From: Adiantum capillus-veneris
Lineage: Eukaryota > Streptophyta > Polypodiopsida > Polypodiales > Pteridaceae
DNA: 64,000 nucleotides
Assembly (NCBI GenBank): GCA_014529385.2
Contig: CM043950.1
Location: forward strand, 64,496,935 to 64,560,934
Direction of reading: 5' to 3'
Part shown: positions 21,380-33,308 of the stretch, piece after piece
Layout: each line of letters begins with the position of its first letter
Numbering within the stretch: the first letter of the stretch is position 1
The notes under the pieces: model-generated
Told to the model about the DNA's origin: nothing
Databases searched by the model: none
Seen by the model: only the letters and a program-made list of their open reading frames with translations
Translations under genes and position numbers: made by a program

Positions 21380-22690
21380 CACAGAGAGAGCATGATGACT
21401 GCAAGGATAAATACAATGGATATGTTGGCAGTGATGATGATTATGAATAGAAATACCATAGCAATAGAAGAGATGTGAAGAGCACAATAGACATGATCAA
21501 CATGATGATGGAGATCGCGATAGAAATGAGTGACATGAGAGAAGGTATGAAATACAACTTAGAGACCATGACTGAGAGGATCACAATACAAATGGTGAAC
21601 ATGAGAGAAGGTATGAAAGACAAAGAGACCATGACTGAGAGGATGACTATAGAAGGGATTTTAGCCACAAGGATGGTGATTGAAGGACTCACGAAGAGGA
21701 TGACGATCACAAGGATGGATATATTGGATATGTTGGCAGTGATGACAATGATGAACATTAAGAAACCCTAGCTCTTCAAAAGGGCATCATCCAAAGGAGC
21801 TTGAGTTTTTCAATGATGCCCAAGGTAGGGTTTTATGTGTCATGGATCATGGTTGCTTTGTGCAGCTTGCGGGGTTCATGATCAAACAAAGAGATTACTC
21901 ATGTATTGCAAATTGCCACACATATGATTGCTAATATAAAAGTTGTTGTGAAGAGAGATCAAGAGGTATGGGTGACATTTGTTTTCATGATTGGGAATAA
22001 AATTTACCTTTCCATGAGAGATGTGGACCAAAAGACAGGTCAAGATCTTCAACAAATAAAAGAAGATCTTTGGATGAGTATGAATTAGCCTTGCTCAAGC
22101 TGCAAAGGTCTTTCTATGATTATCATTATAGAGGAGTATGAAATGAGCACTTCTAGGCAACCACTAAAGAGAATGAATTCACGGCTTGAGGGATGGGAAG
22201 CTAAGCAACTAATAGGGACAGGGGTCTTGGATATGAGCGATTACCCAAATTATGATGTTGATGGATCTGGACTCTTATCTCAAGAAAAGAGCAATGAAGA
22301 GGAGTTTGAAATTGAGCTGGATGAAGATGAACTAGCCTTCTTAAGAGGGATGGGCAGCTAAGTAGCTAATAGGGATAGGGGTCGTGGATGTGAGGGATTA
22401 CCCAAATTATGATGTTGATGGATTTGGACTCTTCTATCAGGACAAAAGCATTTAAGAGGAGTTTAAAATTGAGCTCAATGAAGATGAAATAGCCTTCTTA
22501 AGAGGGCAAACAAGGTACTCCATTGATGTGTCACGTGTGAAAATCATTAAAAAACCAAATAGTTCACTTCGAAAAGTTGCAATGACACGATCTTCTTTAG
22601 CCAAAGAGAGAGGAGAGTTGCAAGACTAGCAGCAAAGGACCCAATTGATAGAAGAGATTTATGTATATCCAATGAAGTCGTCTCTTGGAG
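21380..22690 (+). pseudogene. PRP22/DHX8-type DEAH-box splicing helicase, N-terminal fragment, broken
   Basis: Three consecutive blocks match the order in plant PRP22 (DHX8), the helicase that releases spliced mRNA from the spliceosome. First comes a His/Arg/Asp-rich repeat (21480-21770, e.g. HDDGDRDRNE). Next is an S1 RNA-binding domain: VMDHGCFVQL near 21835 and, one frameshift later, VVKRDQEVWV and LSMRDVDQKTG (21930-22040). Last is the conserved linker before the helicase core (22170-22680) with RWEAKQLI-like, YPNYDVDG, EEFEIELDEDELAFLRG and TRYSIDVS phrases. Stops and frameshifts interrupt all three, and part of the linker is duplicated. The DEAH helicase core is absent. It is a dead fragment, perhaps a retrocopy, since no introns are evident. 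The family call rests on remembered family sequence. Confidence 0.82.
22191..22508 (+). repeat. 159-bp tandem duplication inside the helicase relic
   Basis: Units 22191-22349 and 22350-22508 both run from GGGAAGCTAAGCAACTAATAGG-like sequence to CTTCTTAAGAGGG. The first unit keeps an open frame and the second has several stops, so the duplication arose after, or along with, loss of function. Confidence 0.88.
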
Positions 22691-23179
22691 TGCATGGATT
22701 GTAGAATATGCTCAACAAGGGCAAGGGTAGGGTCTAAAAGCTAGTATGTTTGATGCACTTCTTATAGCCATCAAGTTGTCCCTCGCCAAATCCGATGGGT
22801 CTTTTTTAGTGTTTGGGTTTACAATATAAAAATGTAGAAGCTTCCAACTATGGCTTGTTACGAGGAAGAGAGCACTCATGGGTTTTACAAAAGTTGAAGG
22901 TAATAATTCTTCCTCATGCACTACAAATCCAAAAAGAATGTGACACTACTTCAAAGGAGAATCATAATAGCAACCCTCTAAAACTAAAGGAGAAGAATAT
23001 CCAGACCCTTCAACGGTAAAGGAGAAAACAAATATCTGAGGGAAGGGCACGTTCCCTAAGATTTAACTAGGTGTTGAGGATGGTTCCACTTCCCCATCAT
23101 ACTTACATATGGTTTTCTCTTTTTTCCAATGCACAACTTGCGAGCATGTAATGCTTTTTTATGATCTCTTTGAATCCAT

Positions 23180-23425
23180 GATAGAAAATTTATATTACTT
23201 GATGAAACCATTGGATGCTTGAACTTCAACAAAAGACGGGGATTTCAAAAAGGTATCCAAGATGAGTTAAAGATAGTTAAGCCTTTCTCTATATATGAGG
23301 CATTTTCTTTTGCTTGTGATGGTGAAAATAAGATTCAATCTCTTACAAAACAATTGCAAACACTTATAGCTCCAACTCTTTTTGTCCTACCTACATCTTC
23401 CAACAACAACCCCACTATTCACTGA
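23180..23425 (+). pseudogene. Retroelement gag remnant
   Basis: A short open stretch (NKRRGFQKGIQDELKIVKPF, then a segment with YEAFSFACDGENKIQ) resembles the part of gypsy gag that reads F..GL...I..EL followed by AF..A...E. There is no zinc knuckle or pol sequence next to it. It may belong to the LTR-flanked remnant that starts at 23438, though the strand is opposite. Confidence 0.45.
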
Positions 23426-25134
23426 CCATCAAATTCGACACAAGGCAAGGAGCAATACTCAATGAGAATTTTACTAATGGAATCATGAAATGTACATGAG
23501 TGGTAACTTATATATCCCCAATGGTGTGCAATGTCAATGAATAGTGACTTAATCAACTATGTTAGGTGTAGTGTGCTAGGCTAGAGAGGTATCCCATAAA
23601 GCCAACAAATCCCCCTTCAGCTCATTGGTGGAGCTAACTGTTGAGATGACATCAAGCTCAAAAGATTATTGATGTACGTAAAAGTGTCAGGACCCTACAT
23701 GGCTCAGAGACTAAACAAAAGACAACATGGCTCAGAGGCCTATGTTATTTGGTTCAAAGGTTAACCTCCACATGTTCTATATACGACTCAGAGACCAGAC
23801 AAACCCCCATGATTCCACAAAATCCTTTACAAATGAGCAATAGAAAAGGGTAGTTTCATAATTGTAGCCCATGAAGTGAACTGAAGGAAATGATGCATGG
23901 GCGGTCTCACCACTTGTCAAAGACATGGGTAGTGTCTAAAGTCTTACAAACATAATATATGCACATCAAAGTAAAACCCATAGGAAAAATCTTTGAGGTT
24001 GTTCGTGTAGTGCAATAAATAAAAAAAAAGTTTTCATGATTTTTTAATTCAAAATTATTTAGGGGAGAAAGTAGCTCTCAATCCAAATCAGTGCATTGAT
24101 CTTGGATATTGGATGAACTCTCTCAATATCTTATGGATCCTTGAGAAGGCTAGAGTCGTCTCCTCTAGATGGGAGTGGATGTTGGAGTTCCCCACTACTT
24201 AGGCCCTAGAGCTCCATAGTTTACACAAGAAGAGGGCCTAGAGTGGTGGCTATGGCTGAATTGTAGTATCGTGGCTTGAGGTACCATTGATTATTTTCTG
24301 TCCTTCTGTTTCCATAGATTCATCATTTAACGAGTTGGCTCGTGTTGAGATTGTAGCCTTTGAGAATGGTGATCTCAATAACTTTTGACGGTTGTGCTTT
24401 GAATGAGCCATTGACTTTGTTGAACAGTCATTATCATAAGATTGGATTGAAATGACAGTGGTCTCCTTCCAATGCCATGTTGTGGCTAATAATACTTATT
24501 AGAATGTCCCCCTTGAGAGTTTAGAAACTCTTATTAAGCAAGAAATAAGACCTTCTTAGGCTTCTATCATATTGAGTGAGAGAGTAAGCGGTGCAATCAG
24601 CTAAGGGTGTGTATCTAGAAGCATATGGCATGAGATTGTAGTGCTAGATAGTTTGAAGTGTTGCCCAATGGAGGTGAAAGGGATGGAAGATGAAAGCCCT
24701 GGCTGTTGAGCAATGAAAGGCAGCAAGGAAGAGATGCAAAGTGGGGTGGTAGCCTGCTGAGTGGAGGCATAAAAGAGAGAGGGGGCGCGGGGCGCTTGGT
24801 GCCAAGGGTGGCTCCCCCTTGATGGAGGCACCCTTGGTGGCTTGCGTGAGATGGTTGAGGGCTTGAAGCTCAAGAGCTCATGGATATGGTAATCTGATAG
24901 TGCGCGATCTTGGGAGAAAATGCCATGCACCATAATTCTCAAAATTCGGGCCTTTAAAAAGCCTCCCAATTTGATTTTTGGGATGACATCATAGCTTAAA
25001 TTTATCCATAGTCTAATTAGATAGAAAATCCTCCAACTGTCGCCAACTAGATAGATACCTCCCACTCCAATAGGAATTTAAAGCATAAATAATTTGAAAA
25101 TGAAAATAATGAAAATGAGAATCTTGATTATCTC

Positions 25135-25146
25135 GCTCTGATACCA
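25135..25146 (-). promoter_or_regulatory. Primer binding site of LTR remnant
   Basis: The complement reads TGGTATCAGAGC, immediately adjoining TGTTGG of the right-hand LTR. Confidence 0.75.
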
Positions 25147-25147
25147 T

Positions 25148-25150
<3 letters not shown>

Positions 25151-25199
<49 letters not shown>
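25151..25199. repeat. (GA)n microsatellite
   Basis: About 24 uninterrupted GA units, lying at the very start of the LTR remnant. Confidence 0.95.
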
Positions 25200-25201
<2 letters not shown>

Positions 25202-25499
25202 TATGCAAGGCAACGAGTAATGCACAATGAGAATGTACTAATGGAACAATGATATGTACATGAGTGGTGGCTTATATAGCCCCAGTGGAGAATAAAAAGA
25301 AGAATTTCATTATTGCACCTCGTATTCCATAGATATCATTCTAAGTATGTCGTTTTGTCATCAATACAATCATGATACCGATTATTCTACACATGCATTG
25401 ACTTTCAAAAAAATTGAGGAATTACTTATACTCTTTAGAGATAAATCACTTCAAATGCTTCCATTAATCTATCACATACAAACTTAGTGTGCAGAATGC

Positions 25500-25625
25500 A
25501 ATGATAAGAAATGATACTTAATTTATATTAATGAAGTCAAAGAGTCTTCTCCTTCACCAACCAATGATAAGAAATGATACTTGATTTATACTAATGAAGT
25601 CAAAGAGTCCTCTCCTTCACCAACC
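25500..25625. repeat. Tandem duplication, about 63-bp unit
   Basis: CAATGATAAGAAATGATACTT to CCTTCACCAAC is present twice in direct succession with three or four differences. Confidence 0.92.
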
Positions 25626-26061
25626 GTTGTATCAAATCACTCATATCTTTTATGGTATCAAAATTGTTTTCCTATAAACTACCCTCCATAGCTACCCAAC
25701 TAGTATCCCCTACAGCTAGTACCCCCTACTGGTTCAAACCCATTGGAGTAAAACCCATTAATTAGCTTCTTAGAGTCCTTGAGAATCTCCAATTCAAAGG
25801 CAAAAGTGGAATGGTCCTCCCCAAGCTTGCTCCATGCACCCCGCCACCCTCCGCTTCCATAGTTAGGCAACTCCTATGACTGGCACTTGCGGGCATGCAA
25901 GTGTGCAAGCGAGAAGCGAGAACGAGCCTTCCCCCCCCCCTCCCCCACACTCGTGACTAAATGGCACGGGGTCTTGAATGAAGACCCGGCCATGGGATCG
26001 ACGGCAGATGTCGGACGACGAGGATCTTGAGGAGATTCGACAACGGAAAAAAAACGGCGAC

Positions 26062-26130
26062 GCTTCCACCACCGAGACTCGAACCCAGACGGGCAATGTG
26101 GCAACCCAATGTGCTAACCAGGCGCACGCA
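26062..26130 (-). mobile_element. tRNA-derived, SINE-like sequence
   Basis: On the minus strand TGGTTAGCACATTGG resembles a Pol III A box. About 33 bases downstream, GGGTTCGAGTCTC matches the B box GGTTCGANNCC. The arms do not form a proper cloverleaf (the T-stem mismatches), so it is not a working tRNA gene. A tRNA-headed SINE is the better reading. The body probably continues downstream towards 25950, but I could not define the 3' end or a target duplication. Confidence 0.45.
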
Positions 26131-26301
26131 ATGATTTTTGGTTGAAATGGGGTGAGTTTATACTCATTTATGCTTGTCTGAGTTTACACCTCGGATGTCC
26201 GAGCTTACAAAATTTGTCCAAGTTTTATGGACGCAACTTGTCCGTGGGGTTCTCCTCCGTGACGAAGTCTTCATTCAAGACCCGTGTTCTTTAGTCTTGA
26301 G

Positions 26302-26304
26302 CCC

Positions 26305-26335
<31 letters not shown>

Positions 26336-26343
26336 AAAAAAAA
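26302..26343. repeat. Homopolymer pair (C)24(A)18
   Basis: A run of 24 C passes directly into 18 A. It follows TCTTCATTCAAGACCCGTG at 26268, which also occurs inverted near 25970 next to another C-rich run, so the two sites look like inverted copies of the same end. Confidence 0.9.
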
Positions 26344-26849
26344 CTAAAAAAACCTGCGAAGCCTTCAAAAGCCACCCTAGTCCCTCACCCTGCGCAAGGA
26401 ATAGAGAGAGAGCCGATGGGCCATTCTCTGACGGGAACAAGGGCAGGTTGCCCTGGGCAAGGAATAGAGAGAGAAAGAAATGCAAGTTTGCCTCCGCATC
26501 AACTTCATTGGTAGTTATCAAGAGGTGAAGGCAACCAGTACCAAGAAGGCACTTGATCGACTCTGAACGGGATGAGGAAGACACACTCTCAGGATGGTTT
26601 CCCACGACGTTAAAACAATCTTCTTCTTCTCCTCCTCCATCTGTCGCCTAGCTTTTTGCATCAAAAAAAAATCTCGTTCTCGTTCTCCTTCATGTGTCGT
26701 TCCCTCCCTTTTTCCTTTGAAACTCAAAGATGAAATCTTTCCTAGATTCCATATAATGTACCCAAAGTAAAAATTTGACGCACCTAATCGGTTCTTAGCC
26801 CAAAGATTATAGGATAGACCTTATTCCATGTAGTCAGCATCTTCATAAC

Positions 26850-27330
26850 ACTTTATATAGGAAAGAACTCGTTCCAAAAAAACAAACTCAAAGACAAGGC
26901 ACTAAACTACTTGACAAAGGGCTTGATACAACCTTCCAATTCCCCTTTTGGAGCCATTGTCTTACTAATTGAAAAGAGAATTAATTCCTAAAGGGATTGC
27001 ATAGACTACAATGCTTCAAATAAAGTGTCTATAAAGAATAGGTATCTCATTCCTTGTATTGATGATTTGCTTGATAAACTCAAAAAAACTATATTTGAAA
27101 TCTGATTAACTTTGAATAAGAATGGATTAAACTGTCATTTGTTCGGACTCAAAGTGGTGACTATGAATTTTTTGTATTGCCTCACAAATGGAACTATTAC
27201 TCAACGTCGCAAGATGGATAGAATCTTTATTGATAACCAAATTGTGTGATTGCCTTCTTTGATAATATTCTACTTTCCACTAAGTTGTATAAACATAAAA
27301 AGCTTTTGCATCTAGCCTTGACCCACTACT
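26850..27330 (+). pseudogene. Ty3/gypsy reverse transcriptase remnant
   Basis: With several frame changes and stops the reading gives pieces such as [20 protein letters not shown] and IDDLLDKL, which correspond to the conserved CVDYRALN.IT.KN.FPIPR..DL.D.L region of gypsy reverse transcriptase. Later pieces recall NGTITQRRKMDRIFIDN and a degraded FDNI. There are no LTRs or other domains nearby. It is much older than elements A, B or C. Confidence 0.7.
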
Positions 27331-27576
27331 CAATGCCCCTCTTTATAGAAAGAAGAAACCAAACGTCACAATTGCCTACATATACAAAAGACAATGCTTA
27401 GTCAATGCCGAGTCCAACATTAGATTAACACACTTGGTGGTTTCCATTTTATTTTATTAGACTAAAAAATGAGACAGGGTTCCTTAAAGCTTGTAGGTAA
27501 TTTTGCTAGAGTATTACAAGAAAAAACAGAGGATAACCAATGAAAAAGCAAGAGATTGCGTACGAGATCATGAGAA

Positions 27577-27697
27577 CAACCATTGTCTCAAAAAAAGACT
27601 TTCCTCTTTCTTAACCATCATTAGTAGCCACCAAACAACCATTGTCTCAAAAAAAGACTTTCCTCTTTACTAAACCATCATTAGTAGCCACCAAAAG
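27577..27697. repeat. Tandem duplication, about 63-bp unit
   Basis: CAACCATTGTCTCAAAAAAAGACTTTCCTCTTT to ATTAGTAGCCACCAAA is repeated once with minor differences. Confidence 0.92.
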
Positions 27698-28265
27698 AAA
27701 TCGCCTCCTCTCTTGGTTTCAAGTATAAGTGTGACCAATCATTAGAGTTGATATTATTAATATCCTTGACGCATGAAGGACTCTGCTCAATTCTTTCCTT
27801 GTAAGAAATAGGAAGGAAAAAAGTCTGCAATCATTTACTTGCCATGTGGCACTAATTGACAAGTCGACGAGCTTTATCCAACGGTCCACATTTGCTTCCA
27901 AGAGTTCAATGCTTTACTGATGAGGCCTTATGTAGGCCAACATACCAAGCTATCACACACAAGAACACCAAAAGAGAACATACAATCCAAAGCACAGCAG
28001 CTCAATAACTTCATTGTGCAGAAACAACCTTTTTTTGCCCTTGCCATAAATTCCTGACAAGCAAAGAGGCACCACTTCAATAGATGCAACTAAGTTTCCC
28101 TCAGATCTTGTAGTGTACAATGGTCATCATATTTTGTCAAGTATAATTTACAGAGGCATCAATTTGATAAAGAATGCATAGATATAAGACACTTTCCATT
28201 GTCACCTCCAAGATGCTGCTTCATGATGAAGGCTGAAGCTCGCCTTCGCCAGGCTCAATACTCCC

Positions 28266-28433
28266 CTACTTTTTTGCCTTTGAAAATCTTAAACATCTGT
28301 ACTTTTCGCCACTAACAGTTATCTCTAAAGCGCCGTCTTGATTATCAGAGGCTGTGCCCATAAGCACACTTTTCTCTTTTTCTAGATTTTCTCGTTCAAT
28401 TTTCAACCTTGCCTCTTGTTTTGCAATCTCGCT
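28266..28433 (-). CDS. Exon 2 of conserved small coiled-coil protein (C-terminal 55 residues)
   Basis: The reading starts just after a splice acceptor (plus-strand complement of TTTGTATTGCAG at 28434-28445) with SEIAKQEARLKIE and ends KYRCLRFSKAKK, stop at 28266-28268. It joins in phase 0 to exon 1 at 48273. It continues the charged coiled coil with heptad-like spacing (ARLKIERENLEKEK), then a compact tail with ALEITVSGEKYRCLRF. I recall this tail as nearly invariant in small land-plant proteins of about this size, but cannot name a characterised function. There are no frameshifts or stops and the splice signal is intact, so the exon appears to be under selection despite the transposons next to it. 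Confidence 0.88.
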   Translation of the reverse strand, partial: SEIAKQEARLKIERENLEKEKSVLMGTASDNQDGALEITVSGEKYRCLRFSKAKK

Positions 28434-28445
28434 CTGCAATACAAA

Positions 28446-29618
28446 GCAAAAAATGGGTAAGGACAGAAAACACATCAACCATTCATGACCACAACCAAAC
28501 TTCTCACTGCTCAGTCAAAAGCAAGCAGCAACTCGAAAACCTAATCAAACTTTGCAAAAACATAATGAGGCAATAAACCGAGTGGATATTAATGTGCAAA
28601 CATACAACACACAAGACCCTTCGTCACACAACTAGCACAACACGAGCTATTTCAAAGCACTACGGGAAACAGAAGAGCCACAATATTTGCAATACATTCT
28701 CTAGCAGCCAAGATATACTGCCCCAAAAAGACTACAAAGTTGGGCATGTTGCTAGTCCCATGAAAAAATGAAGGTGGACACTGAGCTTCATTCAAAAACA
28801 TCCGTTAGAAATAGCTTACAAACTGGAACTTTCCATCCTTGGATGGAAAATCAAAGAGCATCCTCTGCTTCTAGAAGAAAAGTGATCTCCCTCTATCATC
28901 CATAATCCACAATCTGGTACAAAAACGCAACCGAATCATCAACTTGCTACCCATCAGATAGGAAGCTCGGTCGACAATTCCAAGAAGACATGCATTTGCA
29001 AAAGGCACAGCAAATCTTCCAATCGATCTCCTTAAAGAGAACACAGCCATAGAAATCTGCTCCACAAGTGTTGAAGAAAATCCTATTGCTGTCCAAACAC
29101 TTCTCTCAAGAAGAAGCTGGAAATGAATAGCTCCCCCTCTAGATCCAACAACCATATGCTTGCTCCCCCTGCGGAAAGGCACGGCAACATGACTTCATTT
29201 GGGAAAACCAAAGAAATCCAGTACTGCTACACATCCTGAAACCCCCATCGGATTCCCCTCGGTGAAGAGAGGTCGGGGTAAACAAGGGTAAAGGCGGGGA
29301 AGTCATAGACGAGGATCCATAGCCTCCACATACCCAAACCTGCCCCAAACAGAAAACCAAGAAAAAACAGCAAGCTTCTTCTCTCTCAATCAAGTCCAAA
29401 ACAGCACCAGATTAGCCAAATCCGAGCGTCGTGACACCTAGGGCTATGATACCATGTCAAGGTGGCAACGGAAGATGCAAATTGCAATGAAGACAAGAAC
29501 TGGCTCATGATTCGGTGGACACCTCGACTCCGATCTAGAACGCCTGCAAAGCCACATACATGAACAAGGCACACCTGCAGAGAAGAGAGATCACTGAGGT
29601 AGAAAGAGACAGGGCATC

Positions 29619-29656
<38 letters not shown>

Positions 29657-30570
29657 GAAAGGCTCTCCATGCTGATAAGAAGCTGCTCATACAAGTGACC
29701 AAGGGTGGTCCGGCATAGAACTGACATGCCCACTGGATAGACCCGAGGTACACACAACTGCGACTACTACTAACACTGCCAACTGCTCCTGCACACGAGA
29801 CCACAAGCTCGGTCTCAACATGGGCCATCGCTTTGAGACCGATCCTCCTCCTGGCATCAAGAACGAAATGAAGGGGTAGAGGGACATGCCTCAAGGCTGC
29901 CAATGTGGCTGCTCTCTAGAGAACATGGGGACCTCCACTCTCATAGGCCTGCACCATAATCAAGGTAGCTGCCTCTGCACTTGATGCCCTACGGAAGGGA
30001 TGCCTTTAGAAGGAAACTCCGAGGAGAAGCTATGCTGGATTCACCCTAAAAACGCTGGCAAGGGGGCTGCCCAAAAAAGTTGGGCTGTCCCTCCTCTGCT
30101 GTTGGCGGCTGCTCCAAAAGCGCAGATATGGGAGCTACCCAAAACGTTGGCTGGCCCCCTTCCTGCCCACTGGCGCCGGTCTGAAAGGGCTGCCCCCCAG
30201 GAGCACCCAAGGGAGGGCATCCCAGATTGGGGCTGGTCTACAATAAAGAGGCTCCCCAACGGGCCTATATAGGGTCAGCTCAAAGGCTGCTGACCCAAGT
30301 ATCAACCCCCACGACCAGCCAACAAGGAAGAGAAGTGTTAGAGAGAGGCCATAGGGCGTATGGGAGCATCTGGAATGGGGCAAAAACCTTTGTTTCTATA
30401 GGAGCCAAACTGGCCATGAAACTGAGCCAAAACCCAAGGCTAAACATGGCTAAATACATCCCGACATGAGAAACCTACCTCACACTGGTCGAGCACAGCC
30501 ACAAAATAGCCCTCACTCCCTAACATGTGTCCCTGGGAGAAACTGGAACCGATAGGACGAATCCAAGGAG
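28446..30570. other. Intron segment left of element C, no gene seen
   Basis: Contains a (GA)n run at 29622-29651 and a GCTATGATACCA followed by TGTCAAGG at 29443-29460, which looks like a mutated primer site plus LTR start on the minus strand. No partner LTR was found. GC content rises at 30000-30300 (a run of GGCTGCCC-like phrases), but no protein is recognisable there. Confidence 0.35.
29622..29651. repeat. (GA)n microsatellite
   Basis: Fifteen GA units without interruption. Confidence 0.95.
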
Positions 30571-30573
30571 ATA

Positions 30574-30704
30574 CCTAAACTCTTCTTCATGGCTCACTCA
30601 CGAATACGAGCAAGATGTAATCATAGCTTGGGATCATCTTAGGATGACTAAGGAAGACACATTGGATGTCTGTTGTCAGAGATTTGCGATATTTATCTGC
30701 TTGC
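30574..30704 (+). pseudogene. Gypsy C gag fragment, left of E insertion
   Basis: The frame SSWLTHEYEQDVIIAWDHLR continues to an FAIFIC block, a retrotransposon gag core closely related to element E's gag (SSWLTQEYKRDVITDWNHLR). It stops at the E insertion and resumes at 34069. Confidence 0.82.
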
Positions 30705-31253
30705 TATAACAAACTTGGGCATCCCAAGTCTAGAATCTGTCACGACACGAGAGAGATTTGCTTAAAATACTTCACAGCTTCAAAATCACTGTTCAATTTG
30801 GTCGACACGGCCCAGCGTAGTTCCATGCCCAGAGAGATTGGCCCCAAAGACTGGCGCCCCTCTCGGTATTTCTTTTATATTAATCTTTAAGCAAAGTACA
30901 ACTCCCGCAAGGTCCTCGCTCTCAGACTCTGCGTCCAGATGCTTTGAAGAGTGAGGCCCTTTGGGCCCTTTTATTCTTACAAGGGATGCCAAAAGCAGAG
31001 TCCCAAAAGCTTCAAAACTCAAAAGCAAACAGTCCCAAAAGCTTCAGGCTCCAAAAACTGCCCAAAAAGCAATCAACGCAATTTACGGAAATTCTGTACA
31101 GTTGTCAGCGCAAAAAGCGGGCATATCCGTACATCCTGCCACGTCAGCAAGTCAGCGGAAATTACAGGGATCCGTACTGTTGCCACGTTAGCCTCCGTAC
31201 AATCAACACGCGTGTGTGTCTAGACAGAACCATCGCGCCATCAATTTGTGACA
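30705..31253 (-). repeat. 3' LTR of element E
   Basis: 549 bp; plus-strand start TATAACAAAC (from TGTAACAAAC) and end AATTTGTGACA. Pairs with 33526-34063. Confidence 0.9.
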
Positions 31254-31869
31254 TACCCCCTCTTGAAAGAATTGTAATTGCCCTCGATTACGCCTGCAAA
31301 ATAGACAGAAGCCATAAATTGTCTTAGTAGACACTGACTGTTAGTACCTACGCACTAGACACAACACATCTAGCACATGTACAAAGACGACAGTCATATC
31401 ACTGCACATGACATCACATCACATGACAATAAATCACATAAATATTCATTCCAAATCTCAGACAATGACTGCCAGCAACTATTTAGTAACCACATCTAGA
31501 TCCATTCTGGACCTCATTGATGTCGAGTTAACTAATCCCATATTGCGATCATGTCTAAAGAGAATTTTTGACTCAAGCACTGTCGTGTGCAAGTAGTCAT
31601 AAGCTTCAAGCATTGTCGTGCGCGAGAACCTGTCGCCTCAAGCACTGTCGTGTGTGAGAATCATCTCCGAGGATCCCAATTTATTACTAAATTCATAATG
31701 AACAGAGTGGTTCAATCATTCATTCCATTGAATCAGTCGTGATTCATATTCGTTATCAGGTTCATTCGGGAGCTGTCACTGCTCCATCTCATTCTTAATT
31801 CTGCTCTTTTTCTAGAATTAACACAATCTTTCATAAAACATTAGTTTTATTCAAAATTTAAAATCATCT

Positions 31870-33308
31870 TCCAAAAAGTCTTGTTTCATAAATTCATAAA
31901 GCAAAGTAATGCTAATTCAAAAATCTGTTCTGGAACGAGTATCGCCTCGTCCTGCTGTTCTTTCAATCTGCCAGTCATCCTAATTCTTGTGCCCTTTTGG
32001 AGCATGTCCTTGTTCTCCACATTCAAAACACTTTCCTGCTTTGAGATATTTATCTCTTTGGTGTTATGTGAGAGAAGGTCGTCTATCTCTTCGTCGATTG
32101 TTTCTGCTATGACTTGTTGAAGGTTCATCTGATGGGTAAGTTAATTCACCCGAATGTATAGCAAATCCCCGCTTCGCATGTCCCATCAACTGTTGTGTAG
32201 ACTCGGACTTCCTTTCGAGACAGTAGTCTCAAATTTCTTTGGGAAGCCCACAACAAAATCATTCAATTTGCTCCTTAAAACTGGTCTTCTTAAAGGATGA
32301 CCAGGTAGAAAAATTTCCCAGAATCTTTCACAGTAAGAATCCAAACATTCTGTCTTGACCATCCGGAGATGGTTCCAGTCAGTAATCACGTCTCGTTTGT
32401 ATTCTTGTGTGAGCCATGAAGAAATAAAGAGTTTCTTAAATTTCAACCACTTTGTCGGCGCTTGTTTCCTTAACAACAGAGTGGACCCCCATGCCCGTGC
32501 ATTGCCTTCCAGAAAGGATGTCTCCATCTAATCTTGGAGTGCTTTGTATAGGGGCCTCCAGAAAATGCTATGTCAAACTGTTGGACAAAGGCTAAAGCCT
32601 TGGGAGCATCTCAAAACCTTGAAAAGTGCTCAAATTTTACTACATGTCCTCCCTCTTTGAATTCTTTGGGCTTTTTGCCCTTGTCGTCGAGGAAATCATA
32701 TTGATTGGCTCTATAAAAATGCTTTCTTTTTGCATAAAACATGTGATCTTTCCGTTGTTTTTTTCCCTTCTTGTCCTCATCACTCGAGTCAGAAGAAGAT
32801 GAGGATGAGTTGTGCAATCCTTCGAAGCTTACACGCTTCTTCTGCTTTCTGGAGTTTTCAAAGGTGGATTTTTGACCCAAGTAACCAGGGAAATTAGATC
32901 CCTTGTTCCATTATTTCAGTTCCTTTTCCGGCGGCTTCTTCGTGTCAGAAGCTGATTGATTTGGGCTTGGACCGCATCATGGAGTTCTTCTTCAGTAAAC
33001 ATTCTCGGAGTAGGAGGCTTCTTGATCGCCGGTTTGATGGGTGGTTGTGTGGCTTTCTGCCACTGGGTGTACACTTCTGCGATGAATTGTTGAGACAAAA
33101 ATTTTGCTAATTTCGGGTCCTTCGCAATTTTAATCATCTGCTTTCTTGCCTCGTCAACCTGCTGTCGATGTTCCATCTCTTCAAGTTCGTACTAAGTAGG
33201 CCGAGGTGGGCCGTACTCTTCCTCTGTTTGATCATGAGAATCTTCTTCGTGATCTCCTCCCGCATTGGCAGATGCAAAAGAAGTCGACTGATTCTTGTTG
33301 GAATCCAT
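31870..33308 (-). pseudogene. Gag of element E, broken
   Basis: The start ATG is complementary to 33306-33308, with an acidic N-terminus (SASANAGG-like, then HEEDSHDQTEEEY). A stop replaces a codon near 33195. A Gln/Lys-rich helical stretch follows (33176-32916), then a basic Ser-rich hinge (32880-32611), then the gag core (32527-32186; e.g. WLTQEYKRDVITDWNHLRM). An acidic tail frame (32128-31886) may be its C-terminus. The frames are offset from one another, so the protein is no longer made whole. No Cys-His zinc knuckle was seen, and no protease or polymerase follows. Confidence 0.82.

Larger units (their letters stand above)
23438..25295 (-). mobile_element. Non-autonomous LTR element remnant, minus strand
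   Basis: Two related copies of an LTR-like segment (about 23438-23607 and 25147-25295) share AATGAGAAT, ACTAATGGAA, TGTACATGAGTGGT and CTTATATA. The right copy starts TGTTGG immediately after a primer site complement, GCTCTGATACCA (25135-25146). The left copy ends GCCAACA next to AATCCCCCTT, the complement of a polypurine tract. The internal 1.5 kb has no recognisable retroelement protein. The right LTR seems to lose similarity after about 25285 and no target duplication was found, so it is truncated or rearranged. Confidence 0.6.

Noticed and set aside
24601-25065. 154-codon minus-strand ORF in the LTR remnant
   Set aside because: Ser/Pro-rich C-terminal half and no recognisable domain; likely leader sequence of a non-autonomous element.
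26062-26130. Functional tRNA gene
   Set aside because: B box present, but the acceptor and T stems do not pair and no anticodon arm is convincing.
26284-26605. Pro/Lys-rich or Gly-rich small proteins
   Set aside because: They are only the translation of the (C)24(A)18 homopolymers.
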